A stretch of 64,000 nucleotides of DNA, taken from Streptomyces coeruleorubidus. Its GTDB lineage: Bacteria; Actinomycetota; Actinomycetes; Streptomycetales; Streptomycetaceae. Position numbers and translations under genes: made by a program. Below, piece after piece: positions 1 through 8,444 of the stretch (positions are counted from its first letter, which is position 1; each line of letters begins with the position of its first letter). The notes under the pieces were generated by a model that saw only the letters and a program-made list of their open reading frames with translations, ran no database searches and was not told where the DNA came from. The DNA is taken from contig NZ_CP118527.1 in assembly GCF_028885415.1 (NCBI RefSeq), positions 9,052,001-9,116,000 of the forward strand, given 5' to 3'.

Positions 1-9
1 GCGCCTGAC

Positions 10-1116
10 TCACCGTCGACGGGGCGGATGCACCGCTCCCTCGGTCAGGGTCAGCGGTGCGCCGGTACCGCCCCACCGCAGCGCCACGATCTCGGCCGCG
101 ACCGACACCGCCACCTCCTCGGGCGTACGAGCCCCGAGGTCGAGACCGACCGGTGAGCGCAGCCGGGACAGCTCCCGCTCGGTGAGCCCGGCCTCGGCCA
201 GCCGCTTCGCCCGGTCGGCGTGGGTACTGCGGCTGCCCATCGCCCCGATGTAGGCGGCGGGCCGGCGCAGTGCCTCCTGGAGCAGCGGCACGTCGAACTT
301 GGGGTCGTGCGTGAGGACGCAGACGACCGTCCGCTCGTCGGTGTCCGTCTCCCGCAGGTAGCGGTGCGGCCACTCGGCGACCACCTCGACGCCCGCGGGG
401 AAGCGCCGGGGCGTGGCGAAGACGGGGCGGGCGTCACAGACCGTGACCCGGTAGCCGAGGAAGTCCCCGATGCGGGCGACGGCCGCCGCGTAGTCGATCG
501 CGCCGAAGACCAGCATCCGCGGCGGCGGTGCGAAGGACTGCAGGAACACGCTGACGGAGTCCTCGCGGCGCTGCCCCTCGGGCCCGTAGTGCCGCAGGCC
601 GGTGGCACCGAGAGCGAGCTCGCCGCGCGCGTCGGCGGTGACGGCCGCGTCCAGGCCGCTCGCGCCCAGCGTGCCCGACACCCGGTCCGGCCGGACCACG
701 AGCGTCGCCCCGCGCGGCGCCGGGCCGTCGGTCACCGTCGCCACGGTCACCGGCTCTCCGGATGCGACGCAGTCCACGACCTCGCCGAAGGCCGGATCCA
801 GCTCGGGCGTGACGGGACGCACGAGCAGCGTGATCTCACCGCCGCAGGTCAGGCCGACGGCGAAGGAGTCCTCGTCGCTGTAGCCGAAGGTCTCCAGCCG
901 GGCCTCGCCGCTCGCCACGACCTCCTGCGCGAGCTCGAACACCGCACCCTCGACACAGCCCCCGGACACACTGCCCACGACCTCCTCGTCCGGCCCCACC
1001 GCCATCGCCGCGCCCGGGTCGCGCGGCGCGCTGCGGCTGACCTCGACGACCGTCGCGAGGCCGAACGGGAGCCGGGCCGCGTACCAGCGGCCGAGCACCG
1101 GGAGGATGTCACGCAC
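10..1116 (-). CDS. XdhC/CoxI family protein
   Basis: This 368-residue protein has the XdhC/CoxI layout: an N-terminal domain with the conserved stretch SVSGGCVEG (about residues 49-57) and a C-terminal Rossmann-like half starting near MLVFGAIDYAA. Family members help load or sulfurate the molybdenum cofactor of xanthine/CO dehydrogenase-type enzymes; no molybdo-hydroxylase gene is in view, so its client enzyme is unknown. The open frame extends far upstream through the tetracycline-resistance gene, but GTG at 1116 is preceded by a strong GGAAGGAG, and similarity begins there. It is divergent from the resistance gene, with about 186 bases between the two starts. It could be annotated simply as an XdhC-family accessory protein; the family call is firm, the substrate is not. 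Confidence 0.85.
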   Translation of the reverse strand: MRDILPVLGRWYAARLPFGLATVVEVSRSAPRDPGAAMAVGPDEEVVGSVSGGCVEGAVFELAQEVVASGEARLETFGYSDEDSFAVGLTCGGEITLLVRPVTPELDPAFGEVVDCVASGEPVTVATVTDGPAPRGATLVVRPDRVSGTLGASGLDAAVTADARGELALGATGLRHYGPEGQRREDSVSVFLQSFAPPPRMLVFGAIDYAAAVARIGDFLGYRVTVCDARPVFATPRRFPAGVEVVAEWPHRYLRETDTDERTVVCVLTHDPKFDVPLLQEALRRPAAYIGAMGSRSTHADRAKRLAEAGLTERELSRLRSPVGLDLGARTPEEVAVSVAAEIVALRWGGTGAPLTLTEGAVHPPRRR

Positions 1117-1238
1117 GACCGGCTCCTTCCACACAGCCCACCGGGTACCCAACCGGCGGTTAATTCCGTTGTGGCCCACCGGGCCGGTCTGCTGCACTGC
1201 ACGGGTCGACGACGTCACCGAGTCCCGAGGAGTCCCAG

Positions 1239-1349
1239 ATGCGCCCTGCGTCCATGTCCCCCCAGACAGGAACGGCTCTCTCTTCGAAGGACATGACGCT
1301 TCGTGCAGTTGCTCAACCTTGGAATTCTCGCCCATGTCGACGCAGGTAA
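1239..1349 (+). CDS. possible leader ORF of the tetracycline-resistance gene
   Basis: ATG at 1239 follows a strong GAGGAG with 6-base spacing and opens a 36-codon frame (MRPASMSPQTGTALSSKDMT...) that ends with TAA at 1347-1349. It runs across the GTG start of the resistance gene at 1303 in a different frame. Ribosomes translating it would pass through the start region of the downstream gene and stop about 45 bases inside it. This is the geometry of a regulatory leader, as known for tet(M) and erm genes, but I do not recognise the peptide. It could also be a chance ORF; the ribosome binding site is the main support. Confidence 0.35.
   Translation: MRPASMSPQTGTALSSKDMTLRAVAQPWNSRPCRRR
1285..1303 (+). 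promoter_or_regulatory. hairpin over the ribosome binding site and start of the tet-type gene
   Basis: CGAAG (1285-1289) and CTTCG (1299-1303) are perfect inverted halves around a 9-base loop. The stem takes in part of the GAAGGA ribosome binding site and the first base of the GTG start, so folding would mask initiation. A palindrome CTTCGAAG lies at 1282-1289. The stem is short and the effect is inferred only. Confidence 0.3.
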
Positions 1350-3276
1350 GACCAGCCTGACGGAGCGGCTGCTCCATTCGGCCGGGGTGATCGACGAGAT
1401 CGGCCGCGTCGACGACGGGAACACCCGTACCGACACCCTCGCGCTGGAGCGGCGGCGTGGCATCACCATCAAGTCCGCCGTCGTCTCGTTCCCGCTCGAC
1501 GGTGTGACGGTCAACCTCATCGACACACCCGGTCACCCGGACTTCATCGCCGAGGTGGAGCGCGTGCTCGGCGTGCTGGACGGCGCCGTCCTCGTGATCT
1601 CCGCCGTCGAAGGGGTGCAGGCGCAGACGCGGGTGCTGATGCGGACCCTCCAGCGGCTGCGCATCCCGACCCTGCTGTTCGTCAACAAGATCGACCGGCG
1701 CGGGGCGCGGGACGAGGAGGTGCTGCGGGCGGTCGCGGCCCGCCTGACACCCGCGATCGTGCCGATGGGAACCGCCACCGGCCTCGGCACGCGCGCGGCC
1801 CGCTTCGTCCCGGGGCCCGGCCCGGCCGCCGCTCTCGACGTCCTGGCCGACCACGACGACACCCTGCTGTCCGCCTACGTCGAGGGCACCGTCACGGACG
1901 CCCTCCTGCGCAGGTCCCTCGTCGCGCAGACCCGGGAGGCCCTGGCCCACCCGGTCTACTTCGGCTCCGCCGCCACGGGCGCGGGCGTGGACGCGCTCCT
2001 GTCCGGCATCGAGGAACTGCTGCCGGCCGCCGACGGGGACGCGGACGGGCCGGTCTCCGGCACCGTGTTCAAGGTCGAGCGGGGCCCGGCGGGGGAGAAG
2101 GTCGCCTACGCCCGGATGTACTCCGGCACCCTGCGCACCCGCGACAGGATCCCCTTCGGAGCGGACGGCGCCGAAGGCCGGATCACCGGAATCAGCGTCT
2201 TCGGCCACGGCACGGCCACTCGTGCGGACGCCGTCGCCGCCGGGGAGATCGCCCGGCTGTGGGGGCTTGCCGACATCAGGATCGGCGACGCGATCGGCGA
2301 ACCCCGCAAGGCGTACGAGCACTTCTTCGCCCCGCCCACCCTGGAGACGGTCGTCGTCCCGGGGCCCGGTGTGAACCGAGGCGCACTGCACCTCGCGCTC
2401 ACCCAGCTCGCCGAACAGGACCCGCTGATCGGCCTGCGCCACGACGAACGCCGGCAGGAGACCTCCGTCTCCCTCTACGGCGAGGTGCAGAAGGAGGTCG
2501 TCCAGGCCACCCTCGCCGACGAGTACGGTCTCCACGTCACCTTCCGCGAGACCACCCCGCTGTGCGTCGAACGGCTCGTCGGCACCGGCCATGCCGTGGA
2601 GTTCAACAAGAAGGACGCGAACCCCTTCCTCGCGACGGTCGGCCTGCGCGTCGATCCCGCACCTGTCGGCTCGGGCGTCGGCTTCCGCCTGGAGGTGGAG
2701 CTCGGCTCCATGCCGTACGCCTTCTTCAAGGCCGTCGAGGACACCGTGCGCGAGACCCTCGACCAAGGGCTGTACGGCTGGCAGGTCACCGACTGCACGG
2801 TCACCATGACCCACAGCGGCTACTCACCCCGGCAGAGCCACGCCCACCAGGGCTTCGACAAGAGCATGTCGAGCACCGGAGCCGACTTCCGCGGCGTCAC
2901 CCCGCTGGTGCTCGTCGAGGCGCTGCGGCGGGCCGGGACACGGGTCCACGAGCCGATGCACCGCTTCCGCATCGAGGCCCCGGCCGACACCCTCGGCGCG
3001 CTGCTGCCGGTCCTTGCCGGGCTCGCGGCCGTACCGGAGACGACGCGGAACCGGGGCGACCGCTGGGTCCTCGAAGGCACCGTGCCGGCGGCCCGGGTGC
3101 ACGGCCTCGGACAACTGCTGCCGGGGCTGACACGCGGTGAGGGAGAACTGGAGAGCGCCTTCGACCACTATGCGCCAGTCATGCACGGCACGATTCCCGA
3201 GCGTCCGCGCACCGACCACAACCCGCTGAACAGGAAGGAGTACTTGTTGAACGTGACACGAAGGGTGGGCGGTTGA
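1303..3276 (+). CDS. tetracycline ribosomal-protection protein (TetM/OtrA type GTPase)
   Basis: This 657-residue translation GTPase resembles EF-G and especially the Otr(A)/Tet(M) group, whose members are about 640-660 residues. The G1 motif AHVDAGKTS is at residues 10-18, followed by DTPGH near 74-78 and NKID near 128. The elongation-factor-like domains II-V follow, including an NxxHxGF-like tail region. Such proteins bind ribosomes stalled by tetracycline and release the drug with GTP hydrolysis. EF-G proper is longer and sits in the str operon, which is not here. GTG at 1303 starts exactly at the family N terminus (MQLLNLGILAHVD). No tetracycline biosynthesis genes are in the window, so this is probably intrinsic resistance. 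A leader ORF and hairpin overlap its start. Confidence 0.88.
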   Translation: MQLLNLGILAHVDAGKTSLTERLLHSAGVIDEIGRVDDGNTRTDTLALERRRGITIKSAVVSFPLDGVTVNLIDTPGHPDFIAEVERVLGVLDGAVLVISAVEGVQAQTRVLMRTLQRLRIPTLLFVNKIDRRGARDEEVLRAVAARLTPAIVPMGTATGLGTRAARFVPGPGPAAALDVLADHDDTLLSAYVEGTVTDALLRRSLVAQTREALAHPVYFGSAATGAGVDALLSGIEELLPAADGDADGPVSGTVFKVERGPAGEKVAYARMYSGTLRTRDRIPFGADGAEGRITGISVFGHGTATRADAVAAGEIARLWGLADIRIGDAIGEPRKAYEHFFAPPTLETVVVPGPGVNRGALHLALTQLAEQDPLIGLRHDERRQETSVSLYGEVQKEVVQATLADEYGLHVTFRETTPLCVERLVGTGHAVEFNKKDANPFLATVGLRVDPAPVGSGVGFRLEVELGSMPYAFFKAVEDTVRETLDQGLYGWQVTDCTVTMTHSGYSPRQSHAHQGFDKSMSSTGADFRGVTPLVLVEALRRAGTRVHEPMHRFRIEAPADTLGALLPVLAGLAAVPETTRNRGDRWVLEGTVPAARVHGLGQLLPGLTRGEGELESAFDHYAPVMHGTIPERPRTDHNPLNRKEYLLNVTRRVGG

Positions 3277-3358
3277 GGTGTGCGCGCTGGCCGAGAGGGA
3301 ACTTACTCCAGAGTCAGGGGTGTTGACGGTGTCCTGAAATCACCGGACTGTAGTGGAC

Positions 3359-5218
3359 ATGCCGACTATCCGAGTACGTCTGCTGGTTGTCCTGGCTGTC
3401 CTCTTCGGCTCCCAGTCGGTGGCGGGCGTCCCGCCCGCCACCGCCGCGCCCCCTCCCGGCTCCCTCTGGTTCGACGACCCGACCGTCACCGTGAAGAACG
3501 GCCGCTTCACCGACGCCTCCGGCCGCGAGGTCGTCCTGCGCGGCTACAACGTCTCCGGTGAGACCAAGCTCGCGGAGAACAAGGGCCTGCCCTTCGCCTC
3601 CGTCGCAGACGCCCGCAAGTCGGCGACCGCGCTGCGCGCCCTCGGTGGCGGCAACACCGTCCGCTTCCTGCTCTCCTGGGCCTACGCCGAGCCCGAGCGC
3701 GGCAAGGTGGACACCGCCTATCTGACCGCCGCCACCGACCAGATGAAGGCCTTCCTCGACGCCGGCATCCGCGTCTACCCCGACTTCCACCAGGACCTCT
3801 ACTCACGGCACCTCTTCGACGCCGACAGCTGGTACACGGGCGACGGCGCGCCCAAGTGGGCGGTGGACGCCGGGAACTACCCGGACGAGTCCTGCGGGAT
3901 CTGCCTCTTCTGGGGGCAGAACATCACCCAGAACGAGGCCGTGAAGCGCGCCACGTACGACTTCTGGCACAACGCGCACGGCGTGCAGGACGCCTTCCTC
4001 GCCACCGCCGAGAAGACCATGGCGTACGTCCAACAGCACTTGAGCGCCGACCAGTTCGAGGGCGTCGTCGGCTTCGACCCCTACAACGAGCCGCATGCCG
4101 GCGTCTACGACTCCGGGCAGACCAGCCGCGCCTGGGAGAAGGACGTGCTGTGGCCGTTCTTCGAGAAGTTCCGGGCCCGCATGGACGCGGCCGGCTGGCG
4201 GGACAAGCCCGCCTTCGTGGAACCGAACCTCTTCTGGAACGCCAACCTCGACTTCCAGAAGCAGGAGGGCGGCCTGCTGGATGCCGGAAAGCTCGGACCG
4301 CGCTATGTGTTCAACACCCACTTCTACGACCAGAAGGCCATCTCCGGCGTCTTCATGTGGGGCAAGGCGGCCGACGGCCAGTACGCGAACGACTTCCGCA
4401 CGGTCCGCGACCGGGCGGCCGCCGCGCAGACCGCCGCCGTGGTCAGCGAGTTCGGGCACCCCCTGGCGGGCAACGTCTCCGACAAGGCGCCGACCGTCCT
4501 CAAGGCGATGTACCAGGCCCTCGACTCCCGTCTGAAGGGCGCCGACTGGTGGTCCGACCCGGCGGCCTCGGGGCCGGTGCTCTCCGGCTCGCAGTGGCAG
4601 TGGGACATCTACAACGGCCGCCACCGCGAGCTGATGAACGGCAACCCCGACAAGGTGCTCACCGCCGGTGACGCCTGGAACGACGAGGACCTGTCCGCCG
4701 TACGCCTCGACGACTCGGGCAAGCCGGTGCTGCGCCAGGACGCCAGGCTCCTGGACCGCCTCTACCCGAGCGCCACGGCCGGTACGACCGTCGGCTTCAC
4801 CTACGAGGACCGCTCCCGGGACGGCTCGACGACCCTGACCTGGAACCCGGTGCCCAACTCCTTGCCGAAGGTACGGCAGTTGGTCGGCTCCGGACAGTAC
4901 GGGCTGTTGCTGTGGCGCTCGGACGGCGGCCGGGCGCCCACCGAACTGCACCTGCCGGCGAGCTTCCCGACCGCGTCCACCACGGTCGTCTCCGACCTGG
5001 GCACGGCCCACGCCCCGCCCGCGTACACCTCGACCACCCCGATCGGCGTGGCCCAGGAGCCCGGCGGCACGGGAAGCCGCCGCCTGCTGCTCACCGCGCC
5101 GGACTCGGGCGTCCTGCACTACGCGCTGGTGACCAACGGGGCGACGGCTCCCTCGGCGGATCTGCTGAACGCGGCCCGCTCCGAGCTGGCGGCGTGGGCG
5201 GCGAAGGAGGTCAACTAG
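3359..5218 (+). CDS. secreted glycoside hydrolase family 5, endoglycoceramidase-like
   Basis: The 619-residue product starts with a signal peptide (hydrophobic stretch LLVVLAVLFG, cleavage near ATAA). The body is a GH5 (beta/alpha)8 barrel. DFHQDLYS near residue 146 is typical of endoglycoceramidases, the acid/base Glu is in DPYNEPHAG near residue 244, and the likely nucleophile is in VVSEFGHPL. A C-terminal beta-sandwich follows. Such enzymes release the glycan from glycosphingolipids or related glycosides; substrate choice cannot be read here. ATG at 3359 is used; a GTG two codons earlier is also in frame and neither has a clear ribosome binding site. It converges with the beta-propeller gene and the two coding ends overlap by 8 bases. 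Confidence 0.82.
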   Translation: MPTIRVRLLVVLAVLFGSQSVAGVPPATAAPPPGSLWFDDPTVTVKNGRFTDASGREVVLRGYNVSGETKLAENKGLPFASVADARKSATALRALGGGNTVRFLLSWAYAEPERGKVDTAYLTAATDQMKAFLDAGIRVYPDFHQDLYSRHLFDADSWYTGDGAPKWAVDAGNYPDESCGICLFWGQNITQNEAVKRATYDFWHNAHGVQDAFLATAEKTMAYVQQHLSADQFEGVVGFDPYNEPHAGVYDSGQTSRAWEKDVLWPFFEKFRARMDAAGWRDKPAFVEPNLFWNANLDFQKQEGGLLDAGKLGPRYVFNTHFYDQKAISGVFMWGKAADGQYANDFRTVRDRAAAAQTAAVVSEFGHPLAGNVSDKAPTVLKAMYQALDSRLKGADWWSDPAASGPVLSGSQWQWDIYNGRHRELMNGNPDKVLTAGDAWNDEDLSAVRLDDSGKPVLRQDARLLDRLYPSATAGTTVGFTYEDRSRDGSTTLTWNPVPNSLPKVRQLVGSGQYGLLLWRSDGGRAPTELHLPASFPTASTTVVSDLGTAHAPPAYTSTTPIGVAQEPGGTGSRRLLLTAPDSGVLHYALVTNGATAPSADLLNAARSELAAWAAKEVN

Positions 5219-6467
5219 CGGACGGGCTCGTCCAGCCGGCCTCCACATGGCCGAGCCGGACGCGCTGCGGGTGGTCTCCGACCGGCACGGACGCGACCTT
5301 CTTCCCGGTGGCGAAGTCGATGGCCGTGACCTGGTCGGTGCCGCTCTCGGAGACGACGCAACTCCTGCCGTCACCGCTGACCGTGGCCCAGTAGGGCTTG
5401 GCGGCGGTGACGAGCGGGCCCTCCTGGAGGGTGGTGCGCTCGACGATTGTGGCGTAGTCGTCCATGGTCCCCGCGACGCACAGCTTCTTGCCGTCCGGGC
5501 TCATCGAGAGGCCGTGGTGGCGTGAGTCGTTGACGAAGGTGGTGCGGTCGTCACTGGTCGCCGGGTTCTTCGGCAGGGTCTTCGTGCGGGTGATCTTGTC
5601 GGTGGCCAGGTCGTACTCGAAGAACCCGTTGAAGAACGACACCTGGAAGTACAGCTTCGACTCGTCCGGCGAGAACACCGCCGGCCGGACCGCGTCGGAG
5701 AAGTCCTTCAGGCCGATCGCGTCCAGGCGCGGACGCATGTCGATGACCTTGACCTGCTCGTACGTGGTCGCGTCGATGACGGTGATGCGGCGGTCGCCCT
5801 TCGTCCAGTCCAGCCAGGGCGCGTCGGTCTGCGTGTTCACCTCGCCGATCGACATGTTGTAGATGTACTTGCCGTCCTTGGTGAAGATGTTCTCGTGCGG
5901 CTTGTCGCCGGTAGCGGCCTTGCCGAGCTGCTTGCCGGTCTCGATGTCCAGGACGTGCACGGTGTTGCCGGTGGACGCCGACACCGCGACCCGTTTGCCG
6001 TCGGGGGAGACGGCCATGTGGTCGGAGCGGAAACCGGACACCGGGAAGCGCCAGTTGATCCGCCCGGAGGCGAGGTCGATGGAGACGACGTCGGCGAAGC
6101 TGGGCCGGGAGACGACCACCGACTTCCCGTCCGGCGTGGAGTACATGTCGTCGACGAACTGGTCGTGTCCCTCGCCGACGCTGTTGCGGATCGTCATGAA
6201 GGCGATCCATCTGATCGGATCGGCGTTGATCTCCGCCATCCGCTCGTCCTTGTCGGGGATGACGTTGATCCGGCCGATCTTCGCCAAGTCGCCGGTGGAC
6301 TTGATGACATCGGCGGTGCCCTCCCAGTTGTTGCCCACGAACAGCACCTGGCGCAGCGCGGCGGAGGCGTCAGGGGCGTCCGCGTGTGCGGCGGTCGCGG
6401 GAAGGGTTGCGGTCAGGGCGAGGGCGGCGGTCAGGGAGCACAGGTGCCGTCGTCGGAAGACGGGCAT
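5211..6467 (-). CDS. secreted YVTN-type beta-propeller protein
   Basis: This 418-residue protein begins with an Arg-rich signal peptide (RRRHLCSLTAALALTATLPA). It then has repeated beta-propeller blades with motifs such as VSPDGKRVAVS and DIETGKQLGK, followed by FSPDESKLYFQ and MSPDGKKLCVAG. This is the YncE/cytochrome-D1-like seven-blade fold. No catalytic or haem ligand set is obvious, so it is probably a binding or scaffold protein outside the membrane. ATG at 6467 has GGAGGGATC upstream; the frame extends 32 codons further without similarity. It is convergent with the GH5 gene and divergent from a TetR gene, with a palindrome between the starts. Confidence 0.75.
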   Translation of the reverse strand: MPVFRRRHLCSLTAALALTATLPATAAHADAPDASAALRQVLFVGNNWEGTADVIKSTGDLAKIGRINVIPDKDERMAEINADPIRWIAFMTIRNSVGEGHDQFVDDMYSTPDGKSVVVSRPSFADVVSIDLASGRINWRFPVSGFRSDHMAVSPDGKRVAVSASTGNTVHVLDIETGKQLGKAATGDKPHENIFTKDGKYIYNMSIGEVNTQTDAPWLDWTKGDRRITVIDATTYEQVKVIDMRPRLDAIGLKDFSDAVRPAVFSPDESKLYFQVSFFNGFFEYDLATDKITRTKTLPKNPATSDDRTTFVNDSRHHGLSMSPDGKKLCVAGTMDDYATIVERTTLQEGPLVTAAKPYWATVSGDGRSCVVSESGTDQVTAIDFATGKKVASVPVGDHPQRVRLGHVEAGWTSPSAS

Positions 6468-6527
6468 GGCTGATCCCTCCTCTGCGGGTGGGGTGAGGAA
6501 TCTGAACACACGTACTTTCAGAGTCAA

Positions 6528-6543
6528 CTTACTGCAAAGTAAG
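6528..6543. promoter_or_regulatory. palindrome, probable TetR operator
   Basis: CTTACT and AGTAAG form a perfect 6-base inverted repeat with a 4-base spacer in the divergent gap between the beta-propeller gene (start 6467) and the TetR gene (start 6632). A looser related site, TACTTTCAGAGT, lies at 6513-6524. The AT-rich palindrome stands out in this GC-rich DNA and is well placed for autoregulation. Confidence 0.5.
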
Positions 6544-6631
6544 GAAGGAGCGGCCTTCTTCACAAGACCGCGTCCACGACAAAATCGCGTTCGAGGGAAG
6601 ATGGGTGTTCGAGCGGATGAAGGGAGAGCCG

Positions 6632-7291
6632 GTGCCGGGCAGACTCAGAGCGCCGACCGGCCGCTATGGCGGCAAGACCGCCGAGGAGCGGCAGGCCGAG
6701 CGGCGCCGGCGGTTCCTGGACGCCGCGCTCCAGCTGTTCGGTGACACCCCCGGCTTCCGCGCCACCACCGTCGCGGCGCTCAGCGAGGCGGCCGGGCTGT
6801 CAACCCGTCAGTTCTACGAGGAGTTCCGCACCCTGGAGGACGTGCTCGCGGCGCTGCACCTCCAGGTCAACGACTGGGCCGAGGCGGCGGTGCTGGAGGC
6901 GGCGGCCGGCGCGGCGGACCTGCCGCTCGTCGAACGCGCGACCGCGATCTTCCGCGCCTACGCCGGGAACGTCGCCGCCGACCCGCGCCGGATCCGCATC
7001 ACCTTCGTCGAGATCATCGGCGTCAGCACGCGCCTGGAGGAGCAGCGGCTCGCCCGCCGGGCCGGCTGGATCGATCTCATCTGCGCCGAGGCCCGGGGTG
7101 CCGCCGCGCGCGGGGAGGCGGCACCCCGCGACTACCGCCTCGCGGCGACGGGTTTCATCGGGAGCGTCAACGGCCTGCTGCACGACTGGAGCGCCGGCTG
7201 GGTCGACGCGACGCTGGACGAGGTCGTCGACGAACTGGTCCGGCAGCTGCTGGGGATCCTGCGGCCGCCGGGGTGGAGCCCGCGGGGCTGA
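6632..7291 (+). CDS. TetR family transcriptional regulator
   Basis: The 219-residue protein has an N-terminal TetR helix-turn-helix: TTVAALSEAAGLSTRQFYEE at about residues 45-64, inside a typical first 50-60 residue DNA-binding block. An all-helical ligand domain follows. GTG at 6632 was chosen because AGGGAG lies 5 bases upstream; an upstream GTG at 6605 and ATG at 6617 are in frame but poorly placed. It is divergent from the beta-propeller gene, with a palindromic operator candidate between them, and is its likely regulator. It ends one base before the stop of the convergent GlxA-type gene. Confidence 0.83.
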   Translation: MPGRLRAPTGRYGGKTAEERQAERRRRFLDAALQLFGDTPGFRATTVAALSEAAGLSTRQFYEEFRTLEDVLAALHLQVNDWAEAAVLEAAAGAADLPLVERATAIFRAYAGNVAADPRRIRITFVEIIGVSTRLEEQRLARRAGWIDLICAEARGAAARGEAAPRDYRLAATGFIGSVNGLLHDWSAGWVDATLDEVVDELVRQLLGILRPPGWSPRG

Positions 7292-7292
7292 C

Positions 7293-8315
7293 TCAGACCC
7301 GCGTGCGGTCACGTCCGGTCGCCCGGGCTCCGGGAAAGGCGCGCCGGTAGTCGCCGGGCGAGACCCCGAGGTGCCTGAGGAAGTGGTGGCGGAGATTGTT
7401 GGCCGTGCCGAGGCCGCTCAGCTCCCCGACCTTCTCGATCGGCAGGTCCGTCGACTCCAGCAGTGACCGGGCGCGTCCGAGCCGCTGGTCGAGAAGCCAC
7501 TGCAGAGGCGTCGTCCCGGTGGCGGCATGAAGCCGCCGGTAGAACGTACGCGGGCTCATCGCTGCCCGCCTCGCCAGGTCGGCCACGGTCAGCGGCCGGT
7601 CCAGGTTGGCCCGAGCCCACTCGAGGACGGGCGCCAGCCCCGCGTCGTCACTGGCCGGCACGGACAGCTCGATGAACTGCGCCTGCCCGCCAGGCCGGTG
7701 GGCGGGCACCACCATGCGGCGCGCCAGCTGGTTCGCGACGTGCGCGCCGAGATCGCGCCGCACCAGGTGCAGACACAGGTCGAGTCCGGCGGTCAGTCCC
7801 GCGCTGGTGAGCACGTCGCCGTCGTCCACGTACAGCACCGACGCGTCGACCTGCACCTTCGGGTAGCGCTCGGCCAGTTGTGCGGTGTGCATCCAGTGGG
7901 CGGTGGCACGCCGTCCGTCGAGCAGCCCCGCCTCGGCGAGCGCGAAGGCACCGGTGCACAGGGAGACCATGCGGGCGCCCGCGTCATGAGCCCGGCGCAG
8001 TGCCTCGATCAGCTCCCGCGGCAGCGGCCTGCCCTCCTCGACGCACGGGTCGGGCACCGAGGGCACGATGACCGTGTCGGCACCGACCAGGTCGTCCAGC
8101 CCGTACCGGGTGCGCAGGCTCAGGCCATGACCGTCCGCCGCACCGTGCCCCTCAGACCCGGCCCCGGTCCCGCACAGCCGCAGGTCGTACCAGGGATCGG
8201 CCAGATCGGGCTGCGGCTTGCCGAACACGGTGCACGGGATGCTCAGTTCGTACAGATCCCACGAGGGGACCCCGATCTCCTCGGTCACGACCACGGCGAC
8301 AGAACCGGCACTCAT
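7293..8315 (-). CDS. GlxA family AraC-type regulator with DJ-1/PfpI domain
   Basis: This 340-residue protein has an N-terminal DJ-1/PfpI class-I-amidotransferase-like domain (nucleophile-elbow region SLCTGAFALAEAGLLDG) and a C-terminal AraC/XylS double helix-turn-helix (DLARRAAMSPRTFYRRLHAA, then KVGELSGLGTANNLRHHF). This is the GlxA/FtrA arrangement; such proteins sense small metabolites and usually activate neighbouring genes. It is divergent from the NAD(P)-dependent dehydrogenase at 8445, which is its most likely target. ATG at 8315 is at the family start. Confidence 0.85.
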   Translation of the reverse strand: MSAGSVAVVVTEEIGVPSWDLYELSIPCTVFGKPQPDLADPWYDLRLCGTGAGSEGHGAADGHGLSLRTRYGLDDLVGADTVIVPSVPDPCVEEGRPLPRELIEALRRAHDAGARMVSLCTGAFALAEAGLLDGRRATAHWMHTAQLAERYPKVQVDASVLYVDDGDVLTSAGLTAGLDLCLHLVRRDLGAHVANQLARRMVVPAHRPGGQAQFIELSVPASDDAGLAPVLEWARANLDRPLTVADLARRAAMSPRTFYRRLHAATGTTPLQWLLDQRLGRARSLLESTDLPIEKVGELSGLGTANNLRHHFLRHLGVSPGDYRRAFPGARATGRDRTRV

Positions 8316-8402
8316 GCTCCGCAGCCTATGGCAGGAATTTGGTGGAGGCCGTCACCGCTGTCACTTTTCCCGATCTCCGTGCCCTGCGAACGTTGACCGT
8401 AC

Positions 8403-8410
8403 GTGATCAC
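8403..8410. promoter_or_regulatory. palindrome in the divergent GlxA-type/dehydrogenase promoter
   Basis: GTGATCAC is a perfect 8-base palindrome just downstream of a TTGACC (8393-8398) that could be a -35 box for the dehydrogenase. It sits between the two divergent starts and may be an operator for the GlxA-type regulator. The short length makes this tentative. Confidence 0.3.
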
Positions 8411-8444
8411 ACGTCACTTTCCAATGGAGCACGAGGAGTTGGGC

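Noticed and set aside
10..2814. Very long minus-strand open frame of 934 codons
   Set aside because: Only the part from 1116 to 10 resembles XdhC; the rest is antisense to the tetracycline-protection gene and open because of base composition.
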